A stretch of DNA of 43,793 bases from Acidobacteriota bacterium (GCA_016213755.1 JACQZT010000200.1:66710-110502); one strand, 5' to 3'. Shown: positions 31,270 through 39,254, numbered from the stretch's first letter. Program-made: numbers and translations. The notes: generated from the sequence alone by a model not told the origin.

Positions 31270-32136
31270 CTATGGGAGACGTTGCAGGCGGCGCAAGGTT
31301 TCGTGTACCACTTGGCCCACCACGGTGAAGCTGGCGGCGTCCAGCTTGTCCAGGGTGTCCCCGGCGGTGTGCCAGGGCGGGTAGTCGAAGTCGATGAGGT
31401 TGAGCGCCGGCGCCCCCTGGCGCAGGAAGGGCATGTGGTCGTCCTCCACCGCCGAGAGCGAATTCAGGAAGTGGCGCGCGTAGCCCAGGTCGGCGGCCGC
31501 CTGCCACACCAGCTTGCGCAGCGCCGCGGTCGAGTTCCATTCCTCCAGGATCCCCAGGTTTTTGTCGCCGATCATATCCACGTTGATCAGCGCCTTCACG
31601 CGCGGCAGCGTGCCGTCGCCCGCCCACCGCGCGGCCAGGTGGCGGCTGCCGTAGATCCCGTCGGTGGCCGACCAGTCGCCAAACGCCTCTTCGCCGTCGA
31701 ACCAGACCAGCCACACCTGGCCGGCGAGATTGCGCCCGGCCAGCGTGCGCGCCATCTCAAGCAGAAAACCGGTCGAGGCTCCGCCGTCGTTGGCGCCGAC
31801 GAAGCGGATCTTCAGCATGTGCTTGGTGTCGTAGTGGCCGGTGAGAACCACCACCCGGCCCGAACCGCCGCCGAAGCGGGCGATGATGTTCTTCATCGCC
31901 ACCGGCCCGATGGGAGTCTGCGCGGTGAAGTTGTCCTCCTCCACGCGCGCACCCTGGGCGCGCGCCTCGCCGGCGATCAGGGTCTGCAATTTGCGGATGG
32001 CGGCCGAGCCTGGCGGGCGCGGCCCCAAAGCCACCGCGCGGCGCGTGTATTCGAGCGCCGAAGCGCCGCTGAAATCGGCTCCCAGAGCCGCCGCGCCGGC
32101 GAGCAGGAACATCAGAATGGTTTTCGGGCCGTGCAT
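31270..32136 (-). CDS. Glutaminyl-peptide cyclotransferase-like M28 family protein
   Basis: A 288-residue exported protein with a signal peptide (MHGPKTILMFLLAGAAALGA). The fold is of the M28 family, and its motifs match animal-type glutaminyl cyclases more than aminopeptidases: GHYDTK, FVGANDGGASTGFLLEMART, VWFDGEEAFGDWSATDGIYG, NVDMIGDKN, and SAVEDDHMPFLRQGAPALNL followed by PPWHTAGDT. The zinc residues Asp, Glu and His are all present. The enzyme would turn N-terminal Gln into pyroglutamate on exported proteins; a plain M28 aminopeptidase is the alternative. The start is ATG at 32134-32136, overlapping the upstream methyltransferase by 25 bases. It is the last gene of a GT2-methyltransferase operon. 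Confidence 0.75.
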   Translation of the reverse strand: MHGPKTILMFLLAGAAALGADFSGASALEYTRRAVALGPRPPGSAAIRKLQTLIAGEARAQGARVEEDNFTAQTPIGPVAMKNIIARFGGGSGRVVVLTGHYDTKHMLKIRFVGANDGGASTGFLLEMARTLAGRNLAGQVWLVWFDGEEAFGDWSATDGIYGSRHLAARWAGDGTLPRVKALINVDMIGDKNLGILEEWNSTAALRKLVWQAAADLGYARHFLNSLSAVEDDHMPFLRQGAPALNLIDFDYPPWHTAGDTLDKLDAASFTVVGQVVHETLRRLQRLP

Positions 32137-32804
32137 AAGTATCCCAAGGTAAAATTGCGTTCCCGGTCCAGCCGGTCGAACCAGGGCAAAACCAGTGCGG
32201 GCGGCACGAGCAGCAGTGCCGCGACGGCGAACAGCGGTCCCGGAAAGAACTGCAGCGCGTTGAACAGGCGCCGCGAAAGCAGCCGGAAGATCCCGCCCGC
32301 GGCCTCGATGCGCACCACCTCCAGCCCGGCCTGGGCCACGAGCAACGCCAGCCCGTGGCGGGTGACGCGAAAGTAGTCGTGCGGCGCCTGGTGCACTTCC
32401 CAGTCCTGCGGAACCACCACAAGGGCTGTGCCGCCGGGCTTGAGGCAGGCGCCCAGCTCGGCGACCGCGCGCGCCGGGCCGGTCACGTGTTCGAGAGTGA
32501 CCACGCTGAGGAACGCGTCGAAGGTCCCGGGCCGGAACGGGAGCCTCGCCAGGTCGGCGACGGCGTCCAGCCGGCCGTAGTCCCAGTGCGTGTCGCCGAT
32601 CGCCAGGTCCACGCCGCAGTAGCGCTGCCGGGCGAAGAAGGGCGCATGGCGGCACTCCCCCGCCCCGGCGTCCAGCACTCGCGCGCCGGCGGGCAGGGCC
32701 GCCGCAAAGTTGCGCACGGCGTCCTCGATGCGGGCCTCGAAGTCGAACACGTAGCGCCGAAGAAATCCGGGCAGGCGGCGGGCGGCTCCGCGGTACAACA
32801 TCAT
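32112..32804 (-). CDS. Class I SAM methyltransferase (type 11) in a glycan operon
   Basis: A 230-residue methyltransferase. Motif I is VLDAGAGECRHAPFF, the acidic end of strand 2 is YCGVDLAIGD, and the strand-4 region reads FDAFLSVVTLEHV, typical of type 11 enzymes; GGTALVVVPQDWEVHQAPHD follows. The C-terminus has a hydrophobic stretch (LFAVAALLLVPPALVLPWF) that may contact the membrane. The acceptor is unknown; the neighbours suggest a lipid-linked or surface glycan. The start is ATG at 32802-32804, which overlaps the previous stop as ATGA; a second ATG follows directly. Its 3' end overlaps the glutaminyl-cyclase-like gene. Confidence 0.85.
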   Translation of the reverse strand: MMLYRGAARRLPGFLRRYVFDFEARIEDAVRNFAAALPAGARVLDAGAGECRHAPFFARQRYCGVDLAIGDTHWDYGRLDAVADLARLPFRPGTFDAFLSVVTLEHVTGPARAVAELGACLKPGGTALVVVPQDWEVHQAPHDYFRVTRHGLALLVAQAGLEVVRIEAAGGIFRLLSRRLFNALQFFPGPLFAVAALLLVPPALVLPWFDRLDRERNFTLGYLCTARKPF

Positions 32805-33781
32805 GACGGTTTCTTGCGCGCCTCCACCATCACCGTCGAGCCGGCGTGGCAGGCCGCCTCCATCAGTGCGAACGGCAGGCAGGCCGCCACCAGCGCCAGG
32901 TAGGCCAGGTTCTTGATCAAGGCCACCCGCGGCGTCTCCCGGATGCGCCGGATGCGCCGCACCATGGGGTCCAGCCCGGGCGCGAGGCTGGTGGCAAACC
33001 CGGCCGGGTTATCCCGCAGCGAGAAGTGCTTCATGCGGACCACCTCGAAGCCGCTGGCATCCAACAGCGGCTCCAGGTCGCGCGCTCGGAAGTCGAACAG
33101 GTGGCGCGGAACATCCAGCCCCGTCCAGTTTTCGCCCAGGAGGAAAAACTGCCAGCAGGCTGCGTTCGGCACCTGCACCACCAGCCGGCCATCGGGCTGG
33201 AGCAGGCGATGCGCGGCCTCCAGGTAGGCGCCCGGCTCGTACAGATGCTCCAGGACGTGGAACATGGTGACCATCGAGCAAGAGCCCGGCGCAAAGGGCG
33301 CGCGGGACAAACTGGCGCAGACCACCGGCACGTTCTTTTCCCGCCAGGCGACCGCGGCGGCGTCACAGGAGAAATCCAGCCCCGCCACCCTCAGTTCGGG
33401 CTTCCGCAGCAGGCTCAGGAACAGCCCGCCGCCGCAGCCGACATCCAGCACCAGGCCCTCTCCCGCGGTGGCCGCCAGCGCGCGCCGGACGAACCGGACA
33501 TGGTCGCGCAGCACGAGCCGGCGGTAGGATTCCGCCAGCCGCCAGGCCGTGTCGTGACCGGGTGCAAACCAGTAGTTGTCCGGATAGTAGCGCCCCAGTT
33601 CCGCCGGCGGCGGGCACGGATCCAGCCGCAACAAGCGGCACTCGCCGCATTCGACCACCCGGAAGAGCTTGTTGGTGGTCCGGTAGAGGCGGTCCGCCGA
33701 CTCGCACAGGACCTGGGCAACGGTCGATTCGCAGGCCGGACACGGGCCGAATTCCAGGGGCTCCTGAGCTTTCTTCTGCAT
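32801..33781 (-). CDS. SAM methyltransferase with N-terminal zinc ribbon
   Basis: A 326-residue protein. The N-terminus carries a zinc-binding Cys set (CPACES ... VVECGECRLLRL) as in many surface-polysaccharide methyltransferases. The class I domain follows with LVLDVGCGGGLFLSLL (motif I), VAGLDFSCDA, and VTMFHVLEHLYEPGAYL (strand 4). The segment NWTGLDVPRHLFDF and the C-terminal hydrophobic patch (LAYLALVAACLPFALMEAAC) fit a membrane-near glycan or lipid target. The start is ATG at 33779-33781, overlapping the GT2 stop as ATGA. It lies in the middle of the operon GT2, methyltransferase, methyltransferase, glutaminyl cyclase-like. Confidence 0.87.
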   Translation of the reverse strand: MQKKAQEPLEFGPCPACESTVAQVLCESADRLYRTTNKLFRVVECGECRLLRLDPCPPPAELGRYYPDNYWFAPGHDTAWRLAESYRRLVLRDHVRFVRRALAATAGEGLVLDVGCGGGLFLSLLRKPELRVAGLDFSCDAAAVAWREKNVPVVCASLSRAPFAPGSCSMVTMFHVLEHLYEPGAYLEAAHRLLQPDGRLVVQVPNAACWQFFLLGENWTGLDVPRHLFDFRARDLEPLLDASGFEVVRMKHFSLRDNPAGFATSLAPGLDPMVRRIRRIRETPRVALIKNLAYLALVAACLPFALMEAACHAGSTVMVEARKKPS

Positions 33782-34827
33782 CAGACGGATTGCTCCATCA
33801 GGGCCCGCAGCGAGATGCGGTGATCGAGGATCAGACGCCGCAGTTCGGCCGGCGTGAGTTTGCGGATGCGCCGGATGTGCCTGCGTTTCGCGAGCATTTT
33901 CGGGACCAGCGGCAGCGCCGCCAGGCCGCCCCACAGCAGGCCCGCCGCCATCCGCAACTTGCCTTCCGGGCCGGCGAAATGGCGCGTTTCGCCGCGACCG
34001 TGCAACGCCGCCCAGACGCCGGCCATCACGCGCGCGGCGCTGTAGAAGGGGTTGAGCAGCAGCAGGCTCCAGGGAAACAGCTTGGCCGCCAGCAGCACGC
34101 GGTTGCGCTCGATCAGCATCAGCCGCCGCAGGCTCCCGACCCCCAGCGAGGCGCCCCGATGGTGGCGCACCACCGCCGAAGGGACATACACACACCGCCA
34201 GCCGGCCGCGCGGGCCCGCAACCCCAGTTCGGCGTCGTCCGCATAGGCGAAGAAGTCCTCGTCGAAACCGCCGATCCGCTCCAGCATGGCGCGCAGGTAC
34301 ATGGCCGCGCACCCGTCGGGCCACAAGACCTCCTCGACCTGGTCGTATTGCCCGCGGTCGGCCTCGCCCGAGCCCCGCCCGCGATTCTGGCCGTCGGGGT
34401 AGATCAGGTGCCCGGCCTTGTCGATGCGCCGGGGATCCTCGTACACCAGGATCTTCGAGGCTGCCATACCCACGTCGCGCGCCTGGAAGGCCGCTGCCAG
34501 AGAGGCCAGCCAGTCCGGGTCCGCCTCGGCGTCGTTGTTCAGCAGGGCGACATAGGCGCCCGCGGCGGCCGCGATGCCCTGGTTGTTGGCGGCGCAGAAG
34601 CCGCGATTTTCCCGGTTGCGAATCACCCGCAGCCGCAGCCGCCCGGTGCCGGCGAATTCGCGCTCGGCCATCTCCGCCGATCCGTCGGCCGAACCGTTGT
34701 CAACCAGGATCGCTTCGCACACCACACCTCTTTGCCGGGCCAGGGACTCCAGACAGGGACGAAGCAGCTCGCGCCGGTTCCAGTTGACCACCACCACCGA
34801 CACCACGCTGGCTGAGTTCTGTTCCAC
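33781..34827 (-). CDS. Family 2 glycosyltransferase (rhamnosyltransferase-like)
   Basis: GT-A glycosyltransferase of 348 residues. The N-terminal nucleotide-sugar fold begins with VSVVVVNWNRRELLRPCLES; the metal motif is in VALLNNDAEADPDWL, and the acceptor-side signature is GGFDEDFFAYADDAELGLRA, typical of WbbL/rhamnosyltransferase-like GT2 enzymes. A hydrophobic stretch near 235-300 suggests association with the inner membrane. It would add a sugar to a lipid-linked surface glycan. The start is GTG at 34825-34827, 10 bases after a minus-strand TATAAT, so the mRNA would have little leader. It is the first gene of a four-gene minus-strand operon and is divergent from rodZ. Confidence 0.87.
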   Translation of the reverse strand: MEQNSASVVSVVVVNWNRRELLRPCLESLARQRGVVCEAILVDNGSADGSAEMAEREFAGTGRLRLRVIRNRENRGFCAANNQGIAAAAGAYVALLNNDAEADPDWLASLAAAFQARDVGMAASKILVYEDPRRIDKAGHLIYPDGQNRGRGSGEADRGQYDQVEEVLWPDGCAAMYLRAMLERIGGFDEDFFAYADDAELGLRARAAGWRCVYVPSAVVRHHRGASLGVGSLRRLMLIERNRVLLAAKLFPWSLLLLNPFYSAARVMAGVWAALHGRGETRHFAGPEGKLRMAAGLLWGGLAALPLVPKMLAKRRHIRRIRKLTPAELRRLILDHRISLRALMEQSV

Positions 34828-34837
34828 GGACTGTAGT

Positions 34838-34843
34838 ATTATA
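34838..34843 (-). promoter_or_regulatory. Candidate -10 of the glycan operon; overlaps the rodZ promoter region
   Basis: Minus-strand TATAAT 10 bases before the GTG of the glycosyltransferase. The same AT-rich patch reads TATTAT on the plus strand (34837-34842), about 29 bases before rodZ, so the two promoters may overlap and compete. Confidence 0.45.
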
Positions 34844-34871
34844 GCGTCTGCGAGGTCTTCAACTCCGTTCT

Positions 34872-35768
34872 ATGCATCCCATCGGTGAGTTGCTGCGTGG
34901 CGAGCGCCTGCGTCAGGGACTCAGTCTGGCGCAGATCGCCGAAAAAACACGCATCAATCTCTCCTACCTCGAGGCCATTGAAGCCGGAGAGACCAAAGAC
35001 CTGCCGGGCGCGTTTTTCCAGAGGTCCTTTGTCCGGCAGTACGCCCGCGCGCTGGGAATGCCGGAACGGGACCTGGAGCCCGCGCTGAGCGAACTGCGGG
35101 AGCGGGCCGAGGCGGAACAGCCGTCTCCCCCTCTTCAGGCGCCCAAGCCCCTGGACCTCCCGCCCCTGCCGACGCCCGCCTCCCGGCGGCGTTTTTCCGG
35201 CCCCCGGCTTTCGTCGATCATCCTGCTGGTGGCGGTGATCGTGGGTTGCAGCGGAATCTATGCTCTATGGCAGCGCGCGCGCCGCATCGAGCCCGCGCCC
35301 CCCGTCGCGCGGCAGGCGGTGGAGAGCCCGCCGGCGCCAAAGCGCCAGGAGCCGCCGCCACCGCCGGTGGCGGAACAGCCCGCGGAAGCCGCCGCACCGC
35401 AACCCGCCGCCGCGACGCCTCCTTCTCCGGCCGTGGAGGTTCCCAAGCCGGTGGAAGCGCCGCCCGCCGCGCCGGCCGAGGGGAAGCTGAACATCGAGCT
35501 GTCCGCCTCCGAGCAGGTCTGGTATTCCGCCACCACGGACGGGAAAAAGATCACCAGCGTTCTCAACCCGGGCCAGACGAGGCGGTTTGCCGCCAACGAG
35601 CGCGCCTCGTTCTTCTTCGGCAACGCCGGCGGCGTGGAGATCCGGGTCAACGGAAAGAGCCTGGGACCCATCGGCCCGCGCGGCCAGTTGCGCACCGTCG
35701 TGGTGACGCCGGAAGGGTTTTCCATCGCCAATCCGCGAGAGAAGCAGGAAGAGCCTAGTCCGCCGTAG
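34872..35768 (+). CDS. rodZ: RodZ-like cytoskeletal/cell-shape protein
   Basis: A 298-residue bitopic membrane protein. Residues about 4-70 are a Cro/XRE-type helix-turn-helix (LLRGERLRQGLSLAQIAEKT, INLSYLEAIEAGE) that in RodZ binds MreB. A single membrane segment lies near 117-136 (SIILLVAVIVGCSGIYALW). A long proline/alanine-rich linker (about 140-205) leads to a periplasmic beta domain (DUF4115) from LNIELSASEQVWYSATTDGK to near the end. RodZ links MreB to the wall-building machinery. The start is ATG at 34872. The 3' end overlaps the convergent pgsA gene by 14 bases. A GT2 operon begins on the other strand just upstream. Confidence 0.85.
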   Translation: MHPIGELLRGERLRQGLSLAQIAEKTRINLSYLEAIEAGETKDLPGAFFQRSFVRQYARALGMPERDLEPALSELRERAEAEQPSPPLQAPKPLDLPPLPTPASRRRFSGPRLSSIILLVAVIVGCSGIYALWQRARRIEPAPPVARQAVESPPAPKRQEPPPPPVAEQPAEAAAPQPAAATPPSPAVEVPKPVEAPPAAPAEGKLNIELSASEQVWYSATTDGKKITSVLNPGQTRRFAANERASFFFGNAGGVEIRVNGKSLGPIGPRGQLRTVVVTPEGFSIANPREKQEEPSPP

Positions 35769-36411
35769 TGCGGCTGGAGCGCGCCAGCAGCGCGGCCTCG
35801 CGCTTGCGGCGGCGGTCGAGCCGCAGCAGCTCGCGGCGGCGGCGCAGCTTGACCTTCTCGTCGATGCCGCGCCAGAACTTGCGGGCGTAGTCCACCGCCG
35901 AGGCCAGCGAGAACAGCACCGCGCCCCACAGGAATACCAGCGCGATGGGGGTCAGGTGTTTCCAGTGCATGCTCAGCAGCAGCAGCGAAACCGCCGCCAC
36001 CTGCATGATCATCTTGCTCTTGCCCAGTTCGCTGGCGCGGATGGTGTAGCCTTCCGAGGCCGCAATGGCCCGCAGGCCGGAAACCGCGAATTCGCGCCCG
36101 ATCAGCAGGATCGCCATCCATGCGTCCATCACGTGCACCTGCACCAGCGCGATCAGGGCGGCGGAGATGAGCAGCTTGTCGGCGATCGGATCCAGCAGCG
36201 TCCCCACCGTGGTCACCTGCTTCCAGCGCCGGGCCAAGTAGCCGTCCAGCAGATCGGTCGCCGCCGCGGCCAGGAAAATCGCCAGTGCCAGGATCTCGTT
36301 GGTCAGCGTGAACCCGTACAGGGCGAACCGGAGGTCCTCCTGCACCAGCGCCGCCACCAGCAGCGGCACGAAGAAGATGCGCAGAAGCGTCAGCAAGTTC
36401 GGCAGGTTCAT
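35755..36411 (-). CDS. pgsA: CDP-diacylglycerol-glycerol-3-phosphate 3-phosphatidyltransferase
   Basis: CDP-alcohol phosphatidyltransferase of 218 residues. The family motif is complete: DLLDGYLARRWKQVTTVGTL continuing into LDPIADKLL, that is DG-x2-AR-x8-G-x3-D-x3-D. Four to six membrane segments surround it. PgsA makes phosphatidylglycerol phosphate, the precursor of PG and cardiolipin. The C-terminal 40 residues are very basic (KVKLRRRRELLRLDRRRKRE), an extension beyond the usual end. The start is ATG at 36409-36411, with TATATT at 36422-36427 on the same strand, 10 bases before it. It is downstream of hflX by about 35 bases and may also be cotranscribed. Confidence 0.9.
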   Translation of the reverse strand: MNLPNLLTLLRIFFVPLLVAALVQEDLRFALYGFTLTNEILALAIFLAAAATDLLDGYLARRWKQVTTVGTLLDPIADKLLISAALIALVQVHVMDAWMAILLIGREFAVSGLRAIAASEGYTIRASELGKSKMIMQVAAVSLLLLSMHWKHLTPIALVFLWGAVLFSLASAVDYARKFWRGIDEKVKLRRRRELLRLDRRRKREAALLARSSRTTAD

Positions 36412-36421
36412 GCCAAGACCA

Positions 36422-36427
36422 AATATA
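36422..36427 (-). promoter_or_regulatory. Candidate -10 for pgsA
   Basis: Minus-strand TATATT, 10 bases upstream of the pgsA ATG, inside the 34-base gap after hflX. No -35 match. It follows the near-leaderless layout seen at other genes in this window. Confidence 0.35.
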
Positions 36428-36445
36428 GCAGAGCGCGGCGGGTCT

Positions 36446-37768
36446 TCACCGCCGCTGAATAAAGCGCCGCAGGCGGCGGCGCAGCGACTCGGGCGCCTCG
36501 GTTTCCATCTCGCAGTAGCGATCCGAATAGGCCACGCTCAGGACCCGCGCGCCCTCGTGAACCAGGTGCATTTCGGCGCCGGCGCGCAGGGGAAACCGGA
36601 ACCGCGTGTGCGCCACCGGGTCGGCCGGAATCGACTCGTCGATCGCTTTCAGCAGGCCGTCCAGACCCGCGCCGGTGCGCGCCGAGACCGTCACCGCGGC
36701 CGGGTTTGTTTCGCTCTCCACCGCACCCACGATTCGGCGCACCAGGGCTTCCGACTGGCCGCCGGCATCCGACAGCAGGTCCGTCTTGTTCAGCACCATC
36801 AAGTGCGGGATCGAGGTCGCGCCGATCTCGTGCAGCACTTTGAACACGTGCGCCGTCCGCTCCGCCGCCGCGGGAGAAGAGGCATCCACGACGTGCAGCA
36901 GCAGGGCCGCTTCGGTGACCTCTTCGAGCGTCGCCCGGAAGGCCTTGACCAGCGTCGTGGGCAAATTGCGGATGAAGCCCACCGTGTCGCTCAGCAGGGC
37001 CTTGCGGCGCGAGGGCAGCGTCACGGCGCGCACGGTCGGGTCGAGAGTGGCGAACAGGCGGTCGTCGGCCAGCACCCCGGCGCCCGTCAGGCGGTTAAAC
37101 AGGGTGGATTTACCCGCGTTGGTGTACCCCACCAGCGCGATGGTCGCCAGGGGAACGGTTTCGCGCTTGCGCCGGTGCACCGAGCGGCCGGCGCGCACGC
37201 GTTCCAGGTCCTTTTCGATCTTTCGCAGACGGCGAAAAATGCGCCGCCGGTCGGTTTCCAGTTGCGTCTCGCCCGGCCCGCGCGTGCCGATGCCGCCGCC
37301 CAGGCGGGACATCTCGATGCCCCGTCCCGACAGCCGCGGCAGCAGGTAGTTCAATTGCGCGTACTCGACCTGCAACTGGCCCTCGCGCGTGCGGGCGCGC
37401 CGCGCGAATATGTCCAGAATAAGCTGGGTGCGGTCCAGCACCTTGGTCGCCAGGGCGCGCTCCAGGTTGCGCAACTGGGTGGGAGACAGTTCCCGGTCGA
37501 AGACCGCCATGTCCGCTCGCGTCGCTTGGACGCGGGCCGACAACTCCTCGACTTTCCCGGAGCCAATCAGGGTGGCCGCCTCGGCCGAGTCGCGCGACTG
37601 CAAAACCCGGTCGACAACCCGCGCCCCCGCGCCGGCGGCCAGCGCCGCCAACTCGTCCAGAGACTCCTCAGCCGTGGTAAGGGCCGTCGCGGACCTGCCC
37701 CGCGCCGAAGTCAGGTGCAGGCCTACGACAATGGCACGCTCACCGCCAGTATCGCCGGTTCCTCGAAT
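36446..37768 (-). CDS. hflX: GTPase HflX, probable non-standard start codon
   Basis: Ribosome-associated GTPase that splits stalled or 70S ribosomes. Domains: HflX N-terminal domain (GGERAIVVGLHL, EESLDELAALAAGAGA, IGSGKVEELS), the arginine-rich helical part with GGGIGTRGPGETQLETDRR, and the G domain with ALVGYTNAGKSTLFN (G1), DTVGFIRNLP (G3) and LNKTDLL (G4). The conserved N-terminal strand begins before the first TTG (37649-37651), yet no ATG, GTG or TTG occurs between it and the hfq stop. The first codon after that stop is ATT at 37766-37768, with GGAGGG 4 bases upstream; a second ATT lies at 37730-37732. I therefore place the start at ATT. The frame is the same as hfq, separated by one TAG. 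Confidence 0.88.
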   Translation of the reverse strand: MRGTGDTGGERAIVVGLHLTSARGRSATALTTAEESLDELAALAAGAGARVVDRVLQSRDSAEAATLIGSGKVEELSARVQATRADMAVFDRELSPTQLRNLERALATKVLDRTQLILDIFARRARTREGQLQVEYAQLNYLLPRLSGRGIEMSRLGGGIGTRGPGETQLETDRRRIFRRLRKIEKDLERVRAGRSVHRRKRETVPLATIALVGYTNAGKSTLFNRLTGAGVLADDRLFATLDPTVRAVTLPSRRKALLSDTVGFIRNLPTTLVKAFRATLEEVTEAALLLHVVDASSPAAAERTAHVFKVLHEIGATSIPHLMVLNKTDLLSDAGGQSEALVRRIVGAVESETNPAAVTVSARTGAGLDGLLKAIDESIPADPVAHTRFRFPLRAGAEMHLVHEGARVLSVAYSDRYCEMETEAPESLRRRLRRFIQRR

Positions 37769-38074
37769 CTAGCCCTCCGACCCTTCCGCGGGCGTCGCGC
37801 CGGCACTCGGATGCACCGGGGCCGCCGCCGCTCCGGGAGACGGGTGTCCTGCGCCCGATGAGTGCATCGGCCGTGAAACCACAACCGTGGAGATCGCGTG
37901 CTTGAAGATCAGTTGCTCCTGATTGTTGGACTCCAGGACCACGGAGTACTTGTCAAAGCTCTTGATCCTTCCGGACAGCTTCACCCCGCTCATCAGGTAG
38001 ATGGTGAGGAAGATTTTGTCCTTCCGCGCCGTGTTTAGAAAAGCCTCTTGTATGTTTTGTGTTAGCTTTTCCAT
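37769..38074 (-). CDS. hfq: RNA chaperone Hfq with extended C-terminal tail
   Basis: A 101-residue Sm-like protein. The Sm1 part runs through [20 protein letters not shown] and [18 protein letters not shown]; the Sm2 mark is [12 protein letters not shown], close to the canonical [10 protein letters not shown], with its key His present. The first residues of the core ([14 protein letters not shown]) deviate from the enterobacterial QDxFLNxLRKE. The C-terminal 30 residues are a low-complexity Gly/Ala/Pro/His tail. Hfq pairs small RNAs with mRNAs as a hexamer. The start is ATG at 38072-38074 with GGAATG just upstream. The hfq-hflX order is known from many bacteria. Its TAG stop (37769-37771) is directly followed in frame by hflX. 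Confidence 0.9.
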   Translation of the reverse strand: MEKLTQNIQEAFLNTARKDKIFLTIYLMSGVKLSGRIKSFDKYSVVLESNNQEQLIFKHAISTVVVSRPMHSSGAGHPSPGAAAAPVHPSAGATPAEGSEG

Positions 38075-38216
38075 CTCATTCCTTTCGGCCTCGGTGCTTC
38101 GGCCCCCAGGCCGCGCCGGCCGGTCCCCCAAAAAGAGTCAACCCCAGCCCAAAACCGCGAACCCGTACTGGCAGTTTAACCATTCTGAGCGCAATTGTCA
38201 CGCCCCCTCGTCACGA

Positions 38217-38245
38217 AACCGGGGACAGTACACTCAAACACCAAT
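38217..38245. repeat. Single arm of a REP-like repeat
   Basis: The 29-base stretch starting AACCGGGGACAGTACACTCA and ending CACCAAT is nearly identical to the left arm of the full palindrome at 42436-42500 (one difference, CAG versus CCG). The other arm is absent here. It sits in the 211-base gap between hfq and the VWFA gene, where I see no other clear element. Confidence 0.6.
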
Positions 38246-38285
38246 GTCCGGTATCACCAAAGAGCGGTCGCCGCGGCTGGACGAA

Positions 38286-39254
38286 CTACGGCCGGGCTTG
38301 GGCGGCGTAGTAGCCTTTGCGGGCGCGGACCTTGAGGTCCTTGTTGCGCGTGCGGATCTCGAGGCGGCGGAACGAGCCGTCCTTGGCGCTGTTGGCGGGG
38401 GTATAACCGATGGCGTACTGGCTGCGCATCTCGGTCTGAATTTCGCTGAAGATCTCCTCCAGCGGGCGCCGGCGGTCGACTTTCATCAGGCGCCCGCCGG
38501 TTTCCTCCGACATCCGGCGCAGGTCGGAGTCGCTCATCCCGAAGCCGAACCCTCCGGAGCGGCCCCGATAGAAACCCGGGTCGTAGTAGTAGATGCCGTA
38601 GACGATGGCGTCGCCGCGGTGCGCCGCCTCGATCGCCTGCGTCAGTTTCATCCGGCTGCCCTGGTCGACGCCGTCGGTGATCAGAATGATGGCCTTGCGG
38701 CCCACTTCGCCACGCAGCTTTTCGTCCGCGGCCAGGTACACGGCATCGAACAGAATGGTGCCGCGCGGCTGCGAGGCGGTGGGCACCGGCCCCGGATGCA
38801 AGCCCGAGTGGCTGGCGCTGAGGCGCAGTTGATCCAGGCCCGCGCGCAGCAGTTTGAGCGAGTTCGTGTAATCCTGGAGCAGCTCGGCCTCGGCGCCGAA
38901 ACTGATCAGGAAGGCCATGTCCTTCTTGCCCAGCACCTGCGAGAAGAACTGGGATGCCGCGCGGCGCTCGGCCTCGATCAGCCCCTCCTGGCTGACGCTG
39001 ACATCCACCAGCAGCCCGATGGTCAGCGGCAGGTCGGTCTCGCGCGCAAAGTAGCGGATCTCCTGCTTCTTGCCGTCCTCGAAAACCTCGAAGTCGTCCT
39101 TGCTCAGGTTGGGGATCAGGGCGCCGCGCTTGTCCTGCACCGAACACAGCACGCTGACCACATCGACGTCGACATTGATGGTGGGAAGCTGCTGCTGCTG
39201 GGCGGAAACCGCGGCCAGAGCCAGCGGCAACAAAGCGGACAGGCGCAAAGTCAT
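38286..39254 (-). CDS. Exported VWFA-domain protein (acidobacterial VWFA type)
   Basis: A 322-residue protein with signal peptide (MTLRLSALLPLALAAVSAQ). The first 60 mature residues (VDVDVVSVLCSVQDKRGALI, LSKDDFEVFEDGKKQEIRYF) are the lead-in known from acidobacterial VWFA-related proteins. The von Willebrand A domain follows: GLLVDVSVSQEG in the place of the DxSxS metal site, TILFDAVYLAADEKL with the Thr/Asp of the site, and KAIILITDGVDQGS. The C-terminal part ends in YAIGYTPANSAKDGSFRRLE, also typical. Its function is not known; binding of partners by the metal site is likely. The start is ATG at 39252-39254. The alkA-like gene is divergent, 39 bases away. Confidence 0.87.
   Translation of the reverse strand: MTLRLSALLPLALAAVSAQQQQLPTINVDVDVVSVLCSVQDKRGALIPNLSKDDFEVFEDGKKQEIRYFARETDLPLTIGLLVDVSVSQEGLIEAERRAASQFFSQVLGKKDMAFLISFGAEAELLQDYTNSLKLLRAGLDQLRLSASHSGLHPGPVPTASQPRGTILFDAVYLAADEKLRGEVGRKAIILITDGVDQGSRMKLTQAIEAAHRGDAIVYGIYYYDPGFYRGRSGGFGFGMSDSDLRRMSEETGGRLMKVDRRRPLEEIFSEIQTEMRSQYAIGYTPANSAKDGSFRRLEIRTRNKDLKVRARKGYYAAQARP

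Noticed and set aside
38075-38285. Search for an hfq promoter or small RNA in this 211-base gap
   Set aside because: A TTGACT-like hexamer exists but has no -10 partner; apart from the REP arm nothing convincing was seen.
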